A stretch of DNA of 64,000 nucleotides from Betaproteobacteria bacterium. Its GTDB lineage: Bacteria > Pseudomonadota > Gammaproteobacteria > Burkholderiales > Thiobacillaceae. Below are positions 10,574-18,305 of the stretch, piece after piece (within the stretch, counting starts at the first letter, position 1; the number at the start of each line of letters is the position of its first letter). The translations under genes were made by a program, and so were the position numbers. Location: NCBI GenBank assembly GCA_016219425.1, contig JACRNB010000011.1:124001-188000 (forward strand), given 5' to 3'. The notes below the pieces were generated by a model that worked only from the letters and a program-made list of their open reading frames with translations, ran no database searches and was not told the DNA's origin.

Positions 10574-10675
10574 ACTCCCCTCCCCCGCCGGGGGAGGGGC
10601 CGGGGGTGAGGGAGCCACGATTGCTATCGTGACGCAGCTCCCTCACCCCGGCCCTCTCCCGGTGGGAGAGGGAGC
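10574..10675. repeat. Palindromic interspersed repeat, copy 2 (prpC-prpD gap)
   Basis: Same family as the element at 8341-8451: CTCCCCTCCCCC and GGGGGAGGGG, then GGGGTGAGGGAGC, a short variable centre, GCTCCCTCACCCC and CCTCTCCCGGTGGGAGAGG. Only the centre differs appreciably between copies. Confidence 0.85.
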
Positions 10676-10696
10676 AAACCTGAAAGGAACCCGCCC

Positions 10697-12148
10697 ATGT
10701 CCGCCCACGACATCCGCTCCGCCGAGCGCCCCCCCTTCGACACCGTCCTGCAAACCATGGCCGATTACGTCTGCGACTACGACGCCGGCCAGTCCGCCCT
10801 GGCCATGGAGACCGCGCGCTACAACCTGATGGACTCCCTGGCCTGCGCCCTGATGGCGCTGGACTACCCGGAATGCACCAAGCTGCTCGGCCCCGTCGTC
10901 CCCGGCGCCACCCTGCCCGGCGGCACGCGCGTCCCCGGCACGGCGTATGAACTGGACCCGGTGAAGGCCGCCTGGGACATCGGCTGCCTGGTGCGCTTTC
11001 TCGACTTCAACGACACCTGGCTGGCCGCCGAATGGGGCCACCCCTCCGACAACCTGGGGGCCATCCTCGGCATCGCCGACTGGCTCTCGCGCAAGCGTGT
11101 GGCCGAAGGCCAGGCCCCGCTGGTGATGCAGGACGTGCTCAAGGCCATGATCCTGGCGCACGAGATCCAGGGCGTCACCGCCCTGGAAAACGCCTTCAAC
11201 CGCGTCGGCCTGGACCACGTCATGCTGGTGCGCATCGCCTCCGCCGCCGTCGCCGCCCGGATGCTGGGCGGCACGCGCGAAGAAGTGCTCAACGCCCTCT
11301 CCCACGCCTGGATCGACGGCTGTGCGCTGCGCACCTACCGCCACGCCCCCAACACCGGCGCGCGCAAATCCTGGGCGGCGGGCGACGCCAGCTCGCGCGG
11401 CGTGCGTCTGGCGCTGATCTGCCTCACTGGCGAGATGGGCTACCCCTCCGCCCTCACCGCCAAGACCTGGGGCTTTCAGGACAGCCTGTTCCGGGGCAAT
11501 GCACTGAAATTCACCCAGGGCTTCGGCGCGTATGTCATGGAAAACATCCTGTTCAAGATCAGCTACCCCGCCGAATTCCACGCCCAGACCGCCGTGGAAT
11601 GCGCCATGACCCTGCACCCGCAGGTGAAGGACCGCATTGGCGAGATCGCGCGCATCGAGATCGAAACCCAGGAAGCCGGCTGTCGCATCATCGACAAGAC
11701 CGGCCCCATGAATAACTACGCCGACCGCGACCACTGCCTCCAATACATGGTGGCCGTGCCGCTGATCCGGGGCCGCCTCACCGCCGACGACTACACCGAC
11801 GCCGGCGCCGCCGACCCGCGCATCGACGCCCTGCGCGCCCTCACCACCGTGAAGGAAAACCCGCGCTTCTCAAAGGAATACCTGGAGGCGGACAAGCGCT
11901 ACATCGGCAACAGCGTGCAGGTGTTCTTCCGGGACGGCACGGCCACGGAAAAGGTCAGCGTGGACGCCCCCATCGGCCACCGCCAGCGCCGCGCCGAAGG
12001 CATTCCCATCCTGATAAAGAAATGGGAAGCCGCCATCGCCGCCAAACTCTCCGCCAAAAAGTGCGCCACCCTGAACGCGATGTGCGCCGATCAGGCCGCC
12101 TTCGAGGCCGTACCGGTGCAGGAATTCATGGGGCTGATGGCGGTGTGA
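10697..12148 (+). CDS. prpD: 2-methylcitrate dehydratase (MmgE/PrpD family)
   Basis: PrpD dehydrates 2-methylcitrate to 2-methyl-cis-aconitate and does not use an Fe-S cluster. At 483 aa it has the typical length. Family features include MDSLACALMALDYPECTKLLGP, FLDFNDTWLAAEWGHPSDN, and TYRHAPNTGARKSWAAGDA. No AcnD/PrpF genes are present, consistent with the PrpD route. The last 90 bp of the gene are duplicated at 12903-12992 beyond a toxin-antitoxin pair. Confidence 0.94.
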   Translation: MSAHDIRSAERPPFDTVLQTMADYVCDYDAGQSALAMETARYNLMDSLACALMALDYPECTKLLGPVVPGATLPGGTRVPGTAYELDPVKAAWDIGCLVRFLDFNDTWLAAEWGHPSDNLGAILGIADWLSRKRVAEGQAPLVMQDVLKAMILAHEIQGVTALENAFNRVGLDHVMLVRIASAAVAARMLGGTREEVLNALSHAWIDGCALRTYRHAPNTGARKSWAAGDASSRGVRLALICLTGEMGYPSALTAKTWGFQDSLFRGNALKFTQGFGAYVMENILFKISYPAEFHAQTAVECAMTLHPQVKDRIGEIARIEIETQEAGCRIIDKTGPMNNYADRDHCLQYMVAVPLIRGRLTADDYTDAGAADPRIDALRALTTVKENPRFSKEYLEADKRYIGNSVQVFFRDGTATEKVSVDAPIGHRQRRAEGIPILIKKWEAAIAAKLSAKKCATLNAMCADQAAFEAVPVQEFMGLMAV

Positions 12149-12152
12149 TCCC

Positions 12153-12199
12153 TACTCCCCTCCCCCTCCGGGGGAGGGGCTGGGGGTGAGGGAGCCACG
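12153..12199. repeat. Palindromic interspersed repeat, half copy (downstream of prpD)
   Basis: The left half of the element found at 8341 and 10574 (ACTCCCCTCCCCC, GGGGGAGGGGCTGGG, GGTGAGGGAGCCACG). The right half is missing, and the sequence then changes into the toxin-antitoxin region. Confidence 0.75.
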
Positions 12200-12271
12200 G
12201 GGATACACCAATCCCCCTCCGGTCAGCCAGCGGCGCCACTCCGCTCCCAACCACCAAAGTCAGCGGGACCG

Positions 12272-12505
12272 TCACCTCCGTCCTCGCCGGCCCCAATAAA
12301 AAGGTCGCCGCTTGTGATGCGCGACCGCAGTAATCACCACCTCGTCGCCCGCGACGGCATAGATCAAGTTGTACGGAAATCGACGCAGGACAAATTTCCT
12401 CAACTCATCATCCACCGGACTGCCCAGGCCCGGCGCTTTGTCCTCGTAATAGCGCGCCGCTTCGCGAAACTCGATATCCGCCTCGGCGAGAAACCGGACA
12501 TTCAT
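12272..12505 (-). CDS. RelE/ParE-superfamily toxin
   Basis: A 77-aa protein with the RelE/ParE fold signature: MNVRFLAEADIEFREAARYY at the N-terminus, then FPYNLIYAVAGDEVVITAVAHHKRRP at the C-terminal beta sheet. These toxins are mRNA interferases or gyrase poisons; which one applies here cannot be told. Its start overlaps the 3' end of the upstream antitoxin gene by 4 bp (ATGA), the standard arrangement of a type II toxin-antitoxin operon. Confidence 0.85.
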   Translation of the reverse strand: MNVRFLAEADIEFREAARYYEDKAPGLGSPVDDELRKFVLRRFPYNLIYAVAGDEVVITAVAHHKRRPFYWGRRGRR

Positions 12506-12732
12506 TCGAGATCAGCCAAGGCCCGGCGAAACACCTCATCGGCGGGGATGGCCTCAACCTGCCCCGCCCGATACGCCGCCAGACGCCGCCGGGCTTCTTC
12601 GACCCAAAGTTTCTCCACTTCCGCCTCGCCCGGTTCATCCAGGCTGCCCAAGAGCTGTTCCGCCAATTTGGCGCGATCATCCAGGTCAAGTTCTCGGGAG
12701 AGGGGCAGGAGTTCATTCAATGTGGCGGTCAT
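12502..12732 (-). CDS. Addiction-module antitoxin (PF09720-like)
   Basis: A 76-aa acidic protein beginning MTATLNELLPLSRELDLDDR and containing KLAEQLLGSLDE and EKLWVEEARRRLAAYRAGQ. It matches the unstable antitoxin family that pairs with RelE/ParE toxins. It is upstream of and overlapping the toxin by 4 bp. The antitoxin presumably binds the toxin directly; no separate DNA-binding domain is obvious. Confidence 0.85.
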   Translation of the reverse strand: MTATLNELLPLSRELDLDDRAKLAEQLLGSLDEPGEAEVEKLWVEEARRRLAAYRAGQVEAIPADEVFRRALADLE

Positions 12733-12902
12733 GGCTGCTTCTCCGAGTGATTTGGCACGGACGAAACGTGGACGGTTCCGCCTGTATCCGTCGCCACATC
12801 TGGCACGACAGGCTGACGGACGACAAACGGCGCGCCCGTCTGTTCGGCCATTCGATCAGCGCATTGCGGTGATTATTCAGTGGAGAACCAAATGCTCCGT
12901 TC

Positions 12903-12992
12903 AAGTGCGCCACCCTGAACGCGATGTGCGCCGATCAGGCCGCCTTCGAGGCCGTGCCGGTGCAGGCGTTCATGGGGTTGATGGCGGTGTGA
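12903..12992 (+). pseudogene. Duplicated 3' end of prpD (90-bp remnant)
   Basis: Bases 12903-12992 match the last 90 bp of prpD (12059-12148) at 86 positions, including the stop codon, and encode KCATLNAMCADQAAFEAV followed by a PrpD tail. No start or upstream prpD sequence is attached. The segment between the copies carries the toxin-antitoxin pair. The 170 bp at 12733-12902 show no convincing gene. A past prpD duplication followed by deletion or insertion is inferred. Confidence 0.88.
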
Positions 12993-13017
12993 CGGATGGG
13001 GGAGAGGGCGGGGCGCC

Positions 13018-14931
13018 CTACTCCCCTACCCCTGGGCCGGTCATGCCGTCGAAGCCCAGTTCCAGCGCCTTGGCGAGTTCGGCCTCGGTTTCCACGCCCT
13101 CGGCGAAGACCAGGATGCCGATCTGGTGGGCGATCTCGCACAGCCCCTTGAGGAAGGCCTGGTTGCCGGTATTGCGGTCGATCTCCTGGATGAAACCGGA
13201 GTCCACTTTGAGGAAACCCAGGCCGATGTCGTAGAGCAGGCCAATCTGGTTGAAGTGGGAGCCGTAATGCTCCAGCCCCACGCGCACCCCCAGCGGTTTG
13301 GCTGCGCGCACCAGGTCACGCAGGCAACTGACGCAGTGCAGGGCGCCCGCCTCGGGGATCTCCAGCCAGAGCCTGCCGGCGCAGGCGGGGTGTTCGCCCA
13401 ACCGTTGCAGCAGTCGCTCCTGGAACCCCTGATCCGCCACGGAATGGGCCGAAAGATGCACCCACAGACCGGGCATCTCTGGTTGCGCCGCCAGTTCAAT
13501 CAAGGCGAGTTCGATGGCCGCCAGGTCCAGTTCCTGCATCAGCCCCAGCCGCTCGGCCAGGGGCACAAACCGGCCCGCCGCCAGCCAGCCGCCCTTCTCA
13601 TGCAGGCGGATGCGCAGGGGGTATTCCCGGTGGAAGCCTGCCGCCCCGCGCAGGCGGATGGGGTGATGGGCCAGCTTCATGTTGCCGCCATCCATGGCAA
13701 AACGCAGGGCGCGACGCCAGTCTTCGGCGGTCACGGGGATGTCCGCATCCACATCCGATGCGGCTTCGCGCAGGGTGTTGGGGCCTTCGCTCTCGGCGCT
13801 GGCCAGGGCGGCGTCGATGCGGGAGAACAGGCGGGCGGGGGATTCCGCCGGGGCAAACTTGCCGTAGCCGATGCAGACGCCTGCCTGGGGCCCCGCGATA
13901 GGTTCCATCTCGCTCAAGAGCAGTTCCAGCAACTCCCGTAGCGTGGCGGTGTTGTCGCATCCCGCCGGCAACAGCAAGCCGAAGTCGCCGCCGGAGAGAC
14001 GTCCGGCAAAGGTGCCCACGCAGAAGGGGGTGATCTCGCCGATGGCGTGGCCCACATGGCGAATCATGTCGTCCGTGGCCTCGCGCCCCTGGTTGCGGTT
14101 GAGGTCGCCCAGGCCGGTCAGGCGCACGATGGCCATCACGCCGAAGGCGGTGTCCTCCGCCTCCAGGGCGGCCTGGACGTTGGCGATGAAGAATTCCCGG
14201 TTGGCCAGGCCGGTCTGCACATCAAAGTTGGCCACGCGCCGCAGCCCTTCGTACATGCGGGCGTCTTCCTCGAAACGGTCGCGCAGGCGGTTTACGGTGT
14301 CGTTCATGGCCGTGGCCAGATGGCGCAGTTCCGGCACGTCCGGCTCCGGAATGGTGACGAAACGGCGCTCGTTGATGGCCTGGGCCTGTTCGATCACGGC
14401 CTCCATGGGACGGCGGATGCGGCGCAGCACCAGGCTGCCCAGTACGCCGCCCAGCAGGCCGGCGCCAAGGATGGCGACGCTCATGAAGGTGGCGGTTTCC
14501 CACAGGGAGCGATAGGCGAAACTGCTGCGGCTCATCACGGTGAGGTTGCACAGGGGCCGCCAGCCGCCGCTGACCTGGGCCTGGCCGGGCAGGGAGCGGA
14601 TGGGCAGGAGATGCACGAACCAGGCGGGGGCGCCCGCATCCCGGTCCTGGTTGAATTTCTCCAGCAACACCTTGCCGTCCGGGCCGATGGCCAGGATGGC
14701 TTCGTAATGCCCGCTGTCGAACAGGGCGGTGAGGGCCAGGACGATGTCGTCCCGATCCGTCTTCTCGCTGCTCAGGGCCAGGGCCATGGCGCTGGCGTTG
14801 TCCTGGTTCTTCATGGAGAGCTGCGTCTCCAGATAGTCCCGTGCGTTGTAGAGGGAGGCGAACAAACTGGCGGCCAGGGCTACCAGCACGCTTGCCAGGA
14901 TGGAGATCCAGAGTTGTCGATACAGGGACAT
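13018..14931 (-). CDS. lapD: LapD-like inner-membrane receptor (HAMP, degenerate GGDEF and EAL)
   Basis: A 637-aa protein with the architecture of LapD: N-terminal TM helix (MSLYRQLWISILASVLVALA), a periplasmic LapD/MoxY_N-type domain, a second TM helix near residue 150-175, a HAMP segment (LRRIRRPMEAVIEQAQAINE), then GGDEF and EAL domains. Both are degenerate: the GGDEF signature reads SGGDFG and no EAL catalytic motif precedes the FVPLAERLGL segment, although KVDSGFI and AEGVE remain. Such proteins bind c-di-GMP without making or degrading it and sequester the protease LapG. The upstream gene, 9 bp away, encodes a LapG-like domain, supporting the assignment. No LapA-type adhesin gene is in the window. 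Confidence 0.85.
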   Translation of the reverse strand: MSLYRQLWISILASVLVALAASLFASLYNARDYLETQLSMKNQDNASAMALALSSEKTDRDDIVLALTALFDSGHYEAILAIGPDGKVLLEKFNQDRDAGAPAWFVHLLPIRSLPGQAQVSGGWRPLCNLTVMSRSSFAYRSLWETATFMSVAILGAGLLGGVLGSLVLRRIRRPMEAVIEQAQAINERRFVTIPEPDVPELRHLATAMNDTVNRLRDRFEEDARMYEGLRRVANFDVQTGLANREFFIANVQAALEAEDTAFGVMAIVRLTGLGDLNRNQGREATDDMIRHVGHAIGEITPFCVGTFAGRLSGGDFGLLLPAGCDNTATLRELLELLLSEMEPIAGPQAGVCIGYGKFAPAESPARLFSRIDAALASAESEGPNTLREAASDVDADIPVTAEDWRRALRFAMDGGNMKLAHHPIRLRGAAGFHREYPLRIRLHEKGGWLAAGRFVPLAERLGLMQELDLAAIELALIELAAQPEMPGLWVHLSAHSVADQGFQERLLQRLGEHPACAGRLWLEIPEAGALHCVSCLRDLVRAAKPLGVRVGLEHYGSHFNQIGLLYDIGLGFLKVDSGFIQEIDRNTGNQAFLKGLCEIAHQIGILVFAEGVETEAELAKALELGFDGMTGPGVGE

Positions 14932-14940
14932 GGCGTCCTC

Positions 14941-16098
14941 CTACTCGAAGCCTTCCGCACGGGCGCGGCGGAGGGTCTCTTCCCAGATGGCCAGGTCGCC
15001 GGGTCCGCCGGAGCGGCCCTTTTCGTCCCAGACATGCAGGCTGTTGAAGCTGTACACCGGTTTCAGATCCGTGCGTTTCGAGGCCGGCATCACTTGGGAG
15101 ACGCGATGGTCGAGCAACAGGGGCTCGCTTTCCGCGGACTCGGAATAACTCAGGACCATGTGTACAAACCCGCTCCCGGAGGCGTGCGCCGGGCCGCCCT
15201 GGTCCCGCGTCTCGGCGCGGGATTTGACGTAGACCAGGCGCATCTTGTCCGCCGGTACGTTGAGGGCTTGCAGGGTGAAGTATTTGGCGATGACGAAGTC
15301 TTCGCTGTCGCCGCGCCCCGTGCCCAGCAGTTCGCCCAGGGTGGTCCAGTAATCCTCGCGCTTCCAGACTTCACGGTCTTCGGCGACGCGGATGCGCTGA
15401 TTGAAATAGTCGTTCACGCGCGCGAGCTGAACCTCCGCCGGCTCTTGCACCAGGGCTTCCACCAGCTTGCGCCAGTCCTTGTAGGCCTGCGCGCCCTTGC
15501 CGCCATAGCGCTTTGACAGGAAGGCCCCCAGCTTGTCGGTCTGCATGGCGATCAGGGTGGGTTTCTCCCCGGCCCGCTCGGGCGCGCGCCAGCTTTCCAT
15601 GAAGGCGATGACGCGGCTGGCGCGCACCTGGCCGGGGATGAACATGACGACCTCTCCAGTGGGGTCGTAGAGGTACGAAGTGGGGAAGAAATCCACCGGC
15701 CCCACCTGGCGATAGGCGCTGTTGGAGTCGCGGCGCGCGCCGCCGGCGACGATGGCGGTGTAGCGGATGTTGCTCTGGCTCATGGCGGCGCGGATGGCGT
15801 CCTCGTTGGGACCGTAGTCCAGACTGACGCCGATCACGGCCAGATCCGGACGTCGATTCAGCTCATTGAGGGCCGGTACGCCGATCTTGCACAAGGGACA
15901 CCAGGGCGCCCAGAAATTCACCAGCACCCAGCGGCCCCGAAAATCCGTCAGCCGTATCGGCTTGCCCTCGATGGAGGTGAAGGTGAACTGGATGGCCTTG
16001 GGTTCGGCGGCCCGGGCGGAGGCGCTCACTCCCAGCCAAACCGCAGTCAGCAGGAGGAGTGCGAGGCGAATTGCATACGGGATGCGACCGATCTGCAT
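14941..16098 (-). CDS. Thioredoxin-like/LapG-like (BTLCP) fusion with catalytic Cys replaced by Ser
   Basis: A 385-aa exported protein. Residues 1-31 form a signal peptide. Residues about 32-170 are a TlpA/AhpC-type thioredoxin domain with an intact CxxC (NFWAPWCPLC, Cys67/Cys70). Residues about 185-380 are a transglutaminase-like LapG domain (WTTLGELLGTGRGDSEDF, AKYFTLQALNV, VHMVLSY, PLLLDHRV, PVYSFN). LapG cleaves the adhesin LapA with a Cys-His-Asp triad. Here His313 and Asp330 are in place, but the expected GDCED reads GDSED (Ser265, codon AGC at 15304-15306). The gene is 9 bp upstream of lapD. It could be a non-proteolytic binding protein or a serine variant; a sequencing error of one base would also explain it. 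Confidence 0.82.
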   Translation of the reverse strand: MQIGRIPYAIRLALLLLTAVWLGVSASARAAEPKAIQFTFTSIEGKPIRLTDFRGRWVLVNFWAPWCPLCKIGVPALNELNRRPDLAVIGVSLDYGPNEDAIRAAMSQSNIRYTAIVAGGARRDSNSAYRQVGPVDFFPTSYLYDPTGEVVMFIPGQVRASRVIAFMESWRAPERAGEKPTLIAMQTDKLGAFLSKRYGGKGAQAYKDWRKLVEALVQEPAEVQLARVNDYFNQRIRVAEDREVWKREDYWTTLGELLGTGRGDSEDFVIAKYFTLQALNVPADKMRLVYVKSRAETRDQGGPAHASGSGFVHMVLSYSESAESEPLLLDHRVSQVMPASKRTDLKPVYSFNSLHVWDEKGRSGGPGDLAIWEETLRRARAEGFE

Positions 16099-16214
16099 CT
16101 GCTTGGCGCGCCCGGTCTTCAGGAGCCGCGCCCTACCCTTTCAATTGGAGAGCCTTGCTTAACTGTATGCCAGACCGCGCGAGGCAAGGAGACCTATCGC
16201 ATCCGCATGCCGCT

Positions 16215-16450
16215 TATCGCCCGGCACAGCCGGGCTCCTACAAAAATCCGTCTGTCTGGGGTTGTGCGTTTATCGCCCGGCACAGCCGGGCTCCTACAAA
16301 AATCCGTCTGTCTGGGGTTGTGCGTTCATCGCCCGGCACAGCCGGGCTCCTACAAATCCGTCTGTCTGGGGTTGTGCGTTTATCGCCCGGCACAGCCGGG
16401 CTCCTACAAAACCGTCTGTCTCCTGTAGGAGCCCGGCTGTGCCGGGCGAT
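16215..16450. repeat. Tandem array of REP-like units plus an inverted unit
   Basis: Four head-to-tail copies start at 16215, 16271, 16327 and 16381, spaced 56, 56 and 54 bp. Each has a hairpin core ATCGCCCGGCACAGCCGGGC followed by TCCTACAAA, and the first three continue with TCTGTCTGGGGTTGTGCGTT. A single inverted core (GTAGGAGCCCGGCTGTGCCG and on) closes the array at about 16423-16450. The same core occurs at 45829-45906. The rest of the 359-bp gap between the lapG-like gene and cysG shows no gene. Confidence 0.92.
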
Positions 16451-16457
16451 GCAACAC

Positions 16458-17903
16458 CTACATATCCAGCGCAGCAGGCCGATCCAGCGGGGTATGCCAA
16501 TGGTCGTCCGAGGCGGGTTCCGGGTGGAACCAGTTGAGCTTGGCATGCAGGCTCACCACGCTGCCGACGATGATCAGGGTGGGCGGCTTCAGTTCCGCCT
16601 GGGCCGCCAGGGCGGGCAGGGTGTCCAGGGTGCCGGTCACCGTGCGCTGGTTGAGGGTGGTGCCCTGCTGCACGATGGCGGCGGGGGTGTCGCCGGGCAG
16701 GCCATGCTTCTTCATCTCGTCGCACAGCGTCACCAGGCCCTTCAACCCCATGTAGATGACGATGGTCTGGCGCGGGCGGCAGAGCATGGCCCAATCCAGG
16801 TCCATGGTGCCGTCCTTGAGGTGGCCGGTGACCAGGACCAACGCCTGGGCGTGGTCGCGGTGGGTGAGCGGGATGCCGGCGTAGGACGCCACGCCCGCCG
16901 CCGCCGTCACCGCCGGGACTACCTGGAACGGGACGCCGTGCTCGCGCAGGGTCTCGATCTCTTCACCGCCGCGCCCGAAGATGAAGGGGTCGCCGCCTTT
17001 GAGGCGCAGCACCCGCTTGCCTTCCTGGGCCAGACGCACGAGGACCATGTTGATCTCGTCCTGTGGTATGGCGTGCTTGTCGCGCTCCTTGCCCACGTAG
17101 AGCCGGTCGGCGTCGCGCCGGCACATGTCGAGGATGGGGGGGGAGACCAGGCGGTCGTACACCACCACGTCGGCCTGCTGCATCAGGCGCAGGGCGCGGA
17201 AGGTGAGGAGATCCGGGTTGCCTGGGCCTGCGCCCACGAGATAGACCTCGCCCACTTCGGGCGCGGCCCCCTGGCTTTCGAGCATGGCCTGGAGGCTGGC
17301 CTCGGCTTCCTGTTCGCGCCCCGCAAACACCATCTCGGACACCGGGGAGAGGAAGGCTTTTTCCCAGAACTTGCGGCGCTCCGCCGTGGTAGCGAAGCGG
17401 GTGCGCACGGCCTGTTTGAAGCGCCCCGCCAGGGCGGCGAGGCGTCCGTAGCCGGCGGGGATGAGGGTCTCCAACCGCGCACGCAGCAGGCGCGAGAGCA
17501 CCGGGGCCGCGCCGCCGCTGCTCACCGCCACCATCACCGGGGAGCGGTCGATGATGCTGGGCATGATGAAGCTGCATACCTCGGGCTTGTCCGCCACGTT
17601 CACCGGGATGTGGCGCGCGCGCGCGGCGTCGTGCACCGCCTGGTCCCGTTCCCGGTCTTCGCTGGCGGCAAACACCACGTCCATGCCGTCGAGATGGGAC
17701 GGGGCGAAGGCCTGCTGCACATGGATCAACCGATCCGCCCCGCGCAGTTCGGCATAGGCCGGGGACAGGGGCTCCGGGGAGACGGCATGCACCCATGCGC
17801 CGGCATTGAGCATGAGGGCGGCCTTGCGCGCAGCGATGTCGCCGCCGCCCACCACCAGACCCTTGCGGCCCCGCAGGTCGAGGAAGATCGGTAGATAGTC
17901 CAT
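16458..17903 (-). CDS. cysG: Siroheme synthase (trifunctional CysG)
   Basis: CysG makes siroheme from uroporphyrinogen III. The 481-aa protein joins an N-terminal NAD-dependent precorrin-2 dehydrogenase/ferrochelatase (DYLPIFLDLRGRKGLVVGGG) to a C-terminal uroporphyrinogen methyltransferase (VYLVGAGPGNPDLLTFRALR, LRLKGGDPFIFGRGGEE). The start MDYLPIFLDL at 17903 is the family start; an Ala-rich extension of the open frame overlaps dsrR and was rejected. It lies 13 bp downstream of dsrR at the end of the dsr locus, so it probably supplies siroheme to DsrAB. Confidence 0.95.
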   Translation of the reverse strand: MDYLPIFLDLRGRKGLVVGGGDIAARKAALMLNAGAWVHAVSPEPLSPAYAELRGADRLIHVQQAFAPSHLDGMDVVFAASEDRERDQAVHDAARARHIPVNVADKPEVCSFIMPSIIDRSPVMVAVSSGGAAPVLSRLLRARLETLIPAGYGRLAALAGRFKQAVRTRFATTAERRKFWEKAFLSPVSEMVFAGREQEAEASLQAMLESQGAAPEVGEVYLVGAGPGNPDLLTFRALRLMQQADVVVYDRLVSPPILDMCRRDADRLYVGKERDKHAIPQDEINMVLVRLAQEGKRVLRLKGGDPFIFGRGGEEIETLREHGVPFQVVPAVTAAAGVASYAGIPLTHRDHAQALVLVTGHLKDGTMDLDWAMLCRPRQTIVIYMGLKGLVTLCDEMKKHGLPGDTPAAIVQQGTTLNQRTVTGTLDTLPALAAQAELKPPTLIIVGSVVSLHAKLNWFHPEPASDDHWHTPLDRPAALDM

Positions 17904-17916
17904 GGCGTTCAGGGCG

Positions 17917-18285
17917 TCAGTTGTGGCTGCCGCAACCGCCGGAACCGCAGCCGCCGCTGCCGCAACCACCGCCGCCGCCGCCGCTGGAACCGCAACTGCC
18001 GGCGCTGGCCTTCATGAATACGAAACGGGATTCGCCGGGAGAGACTTCGCTGTAGTCGATGGTGACGTCGTCCAGCATGGGGGCGGATTGGGCGTTGACG
18101 AGCAGGGTGACGCCCCAGGAGTCCACGGCGGCGTCGTTGCTGCGCTCGTCGTCGAAGCCCATGCCGAATTCCAGCATGCCGGCGTCGTTGATGCGGGCGG
18201 CGATGCGCAGGCCCATGTTTTCGGCGCCGGATTGCTGCGCCGCCACGCGCACCTGTTCGGCGGCTTCTTTGGTCAGACTGATCAT
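17917..18285 (-). CDS. dsrR: DsrR, IscA-like protein with Cys/Gly-rich tail
   Basis: DsrR is an A-type-scaffold-like protein of the oxidative dsr cluster; in the best-known example it lacks the IscA iron-binding cysteines. This 122-aa protein starts MISLTKEAAEQVRVAAQQSG. It keeps the fold (LRIAARINDAG, FGMGFDDE, VTIDYSE, SRFVFMKAS) with no Cys in the core. The last 25 residues are unusual: ASAGSCGSSGGGG, then three CGSGG/CGSHN-type units, giving four Cys in a Gly/Ser background. The tail could bind metal or Fe-S, but this is inference. The gene lies 20 bp downstream of dsrN and 13 bp upstream of cysG. Confidence 0.88.
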   Translation of the reverse strand: MISLTKEAAEQVRVAAQQSGAENMGLRIAARINDAGMLEFGMGFDDERSNDAAVDSWGVTLLVNAQSAPMLDDVTIDYSEVSPGESRFVFMKASAGSCGSSGGGGGGCGSGGCGSGGCGSHN

Positions 18286-18305
18286 TTCAGGGTTCCTTTC
18301 GTAGG

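Noticed and set aside
16215-16450. Possible CRISPR array
   Set aside because: Units are direct repeats of the whole 56-bp period with no unique spacers, and the core is a REP-type hairpin also found singly at 45.8 kb.
17904-17969. Ala-rich N-terminal extension of CysG
   Set aside because: It is the out-of-frame reading of the dsrR Cys/Gly-rich tail; MDYLPIFLDL is the conserved start.
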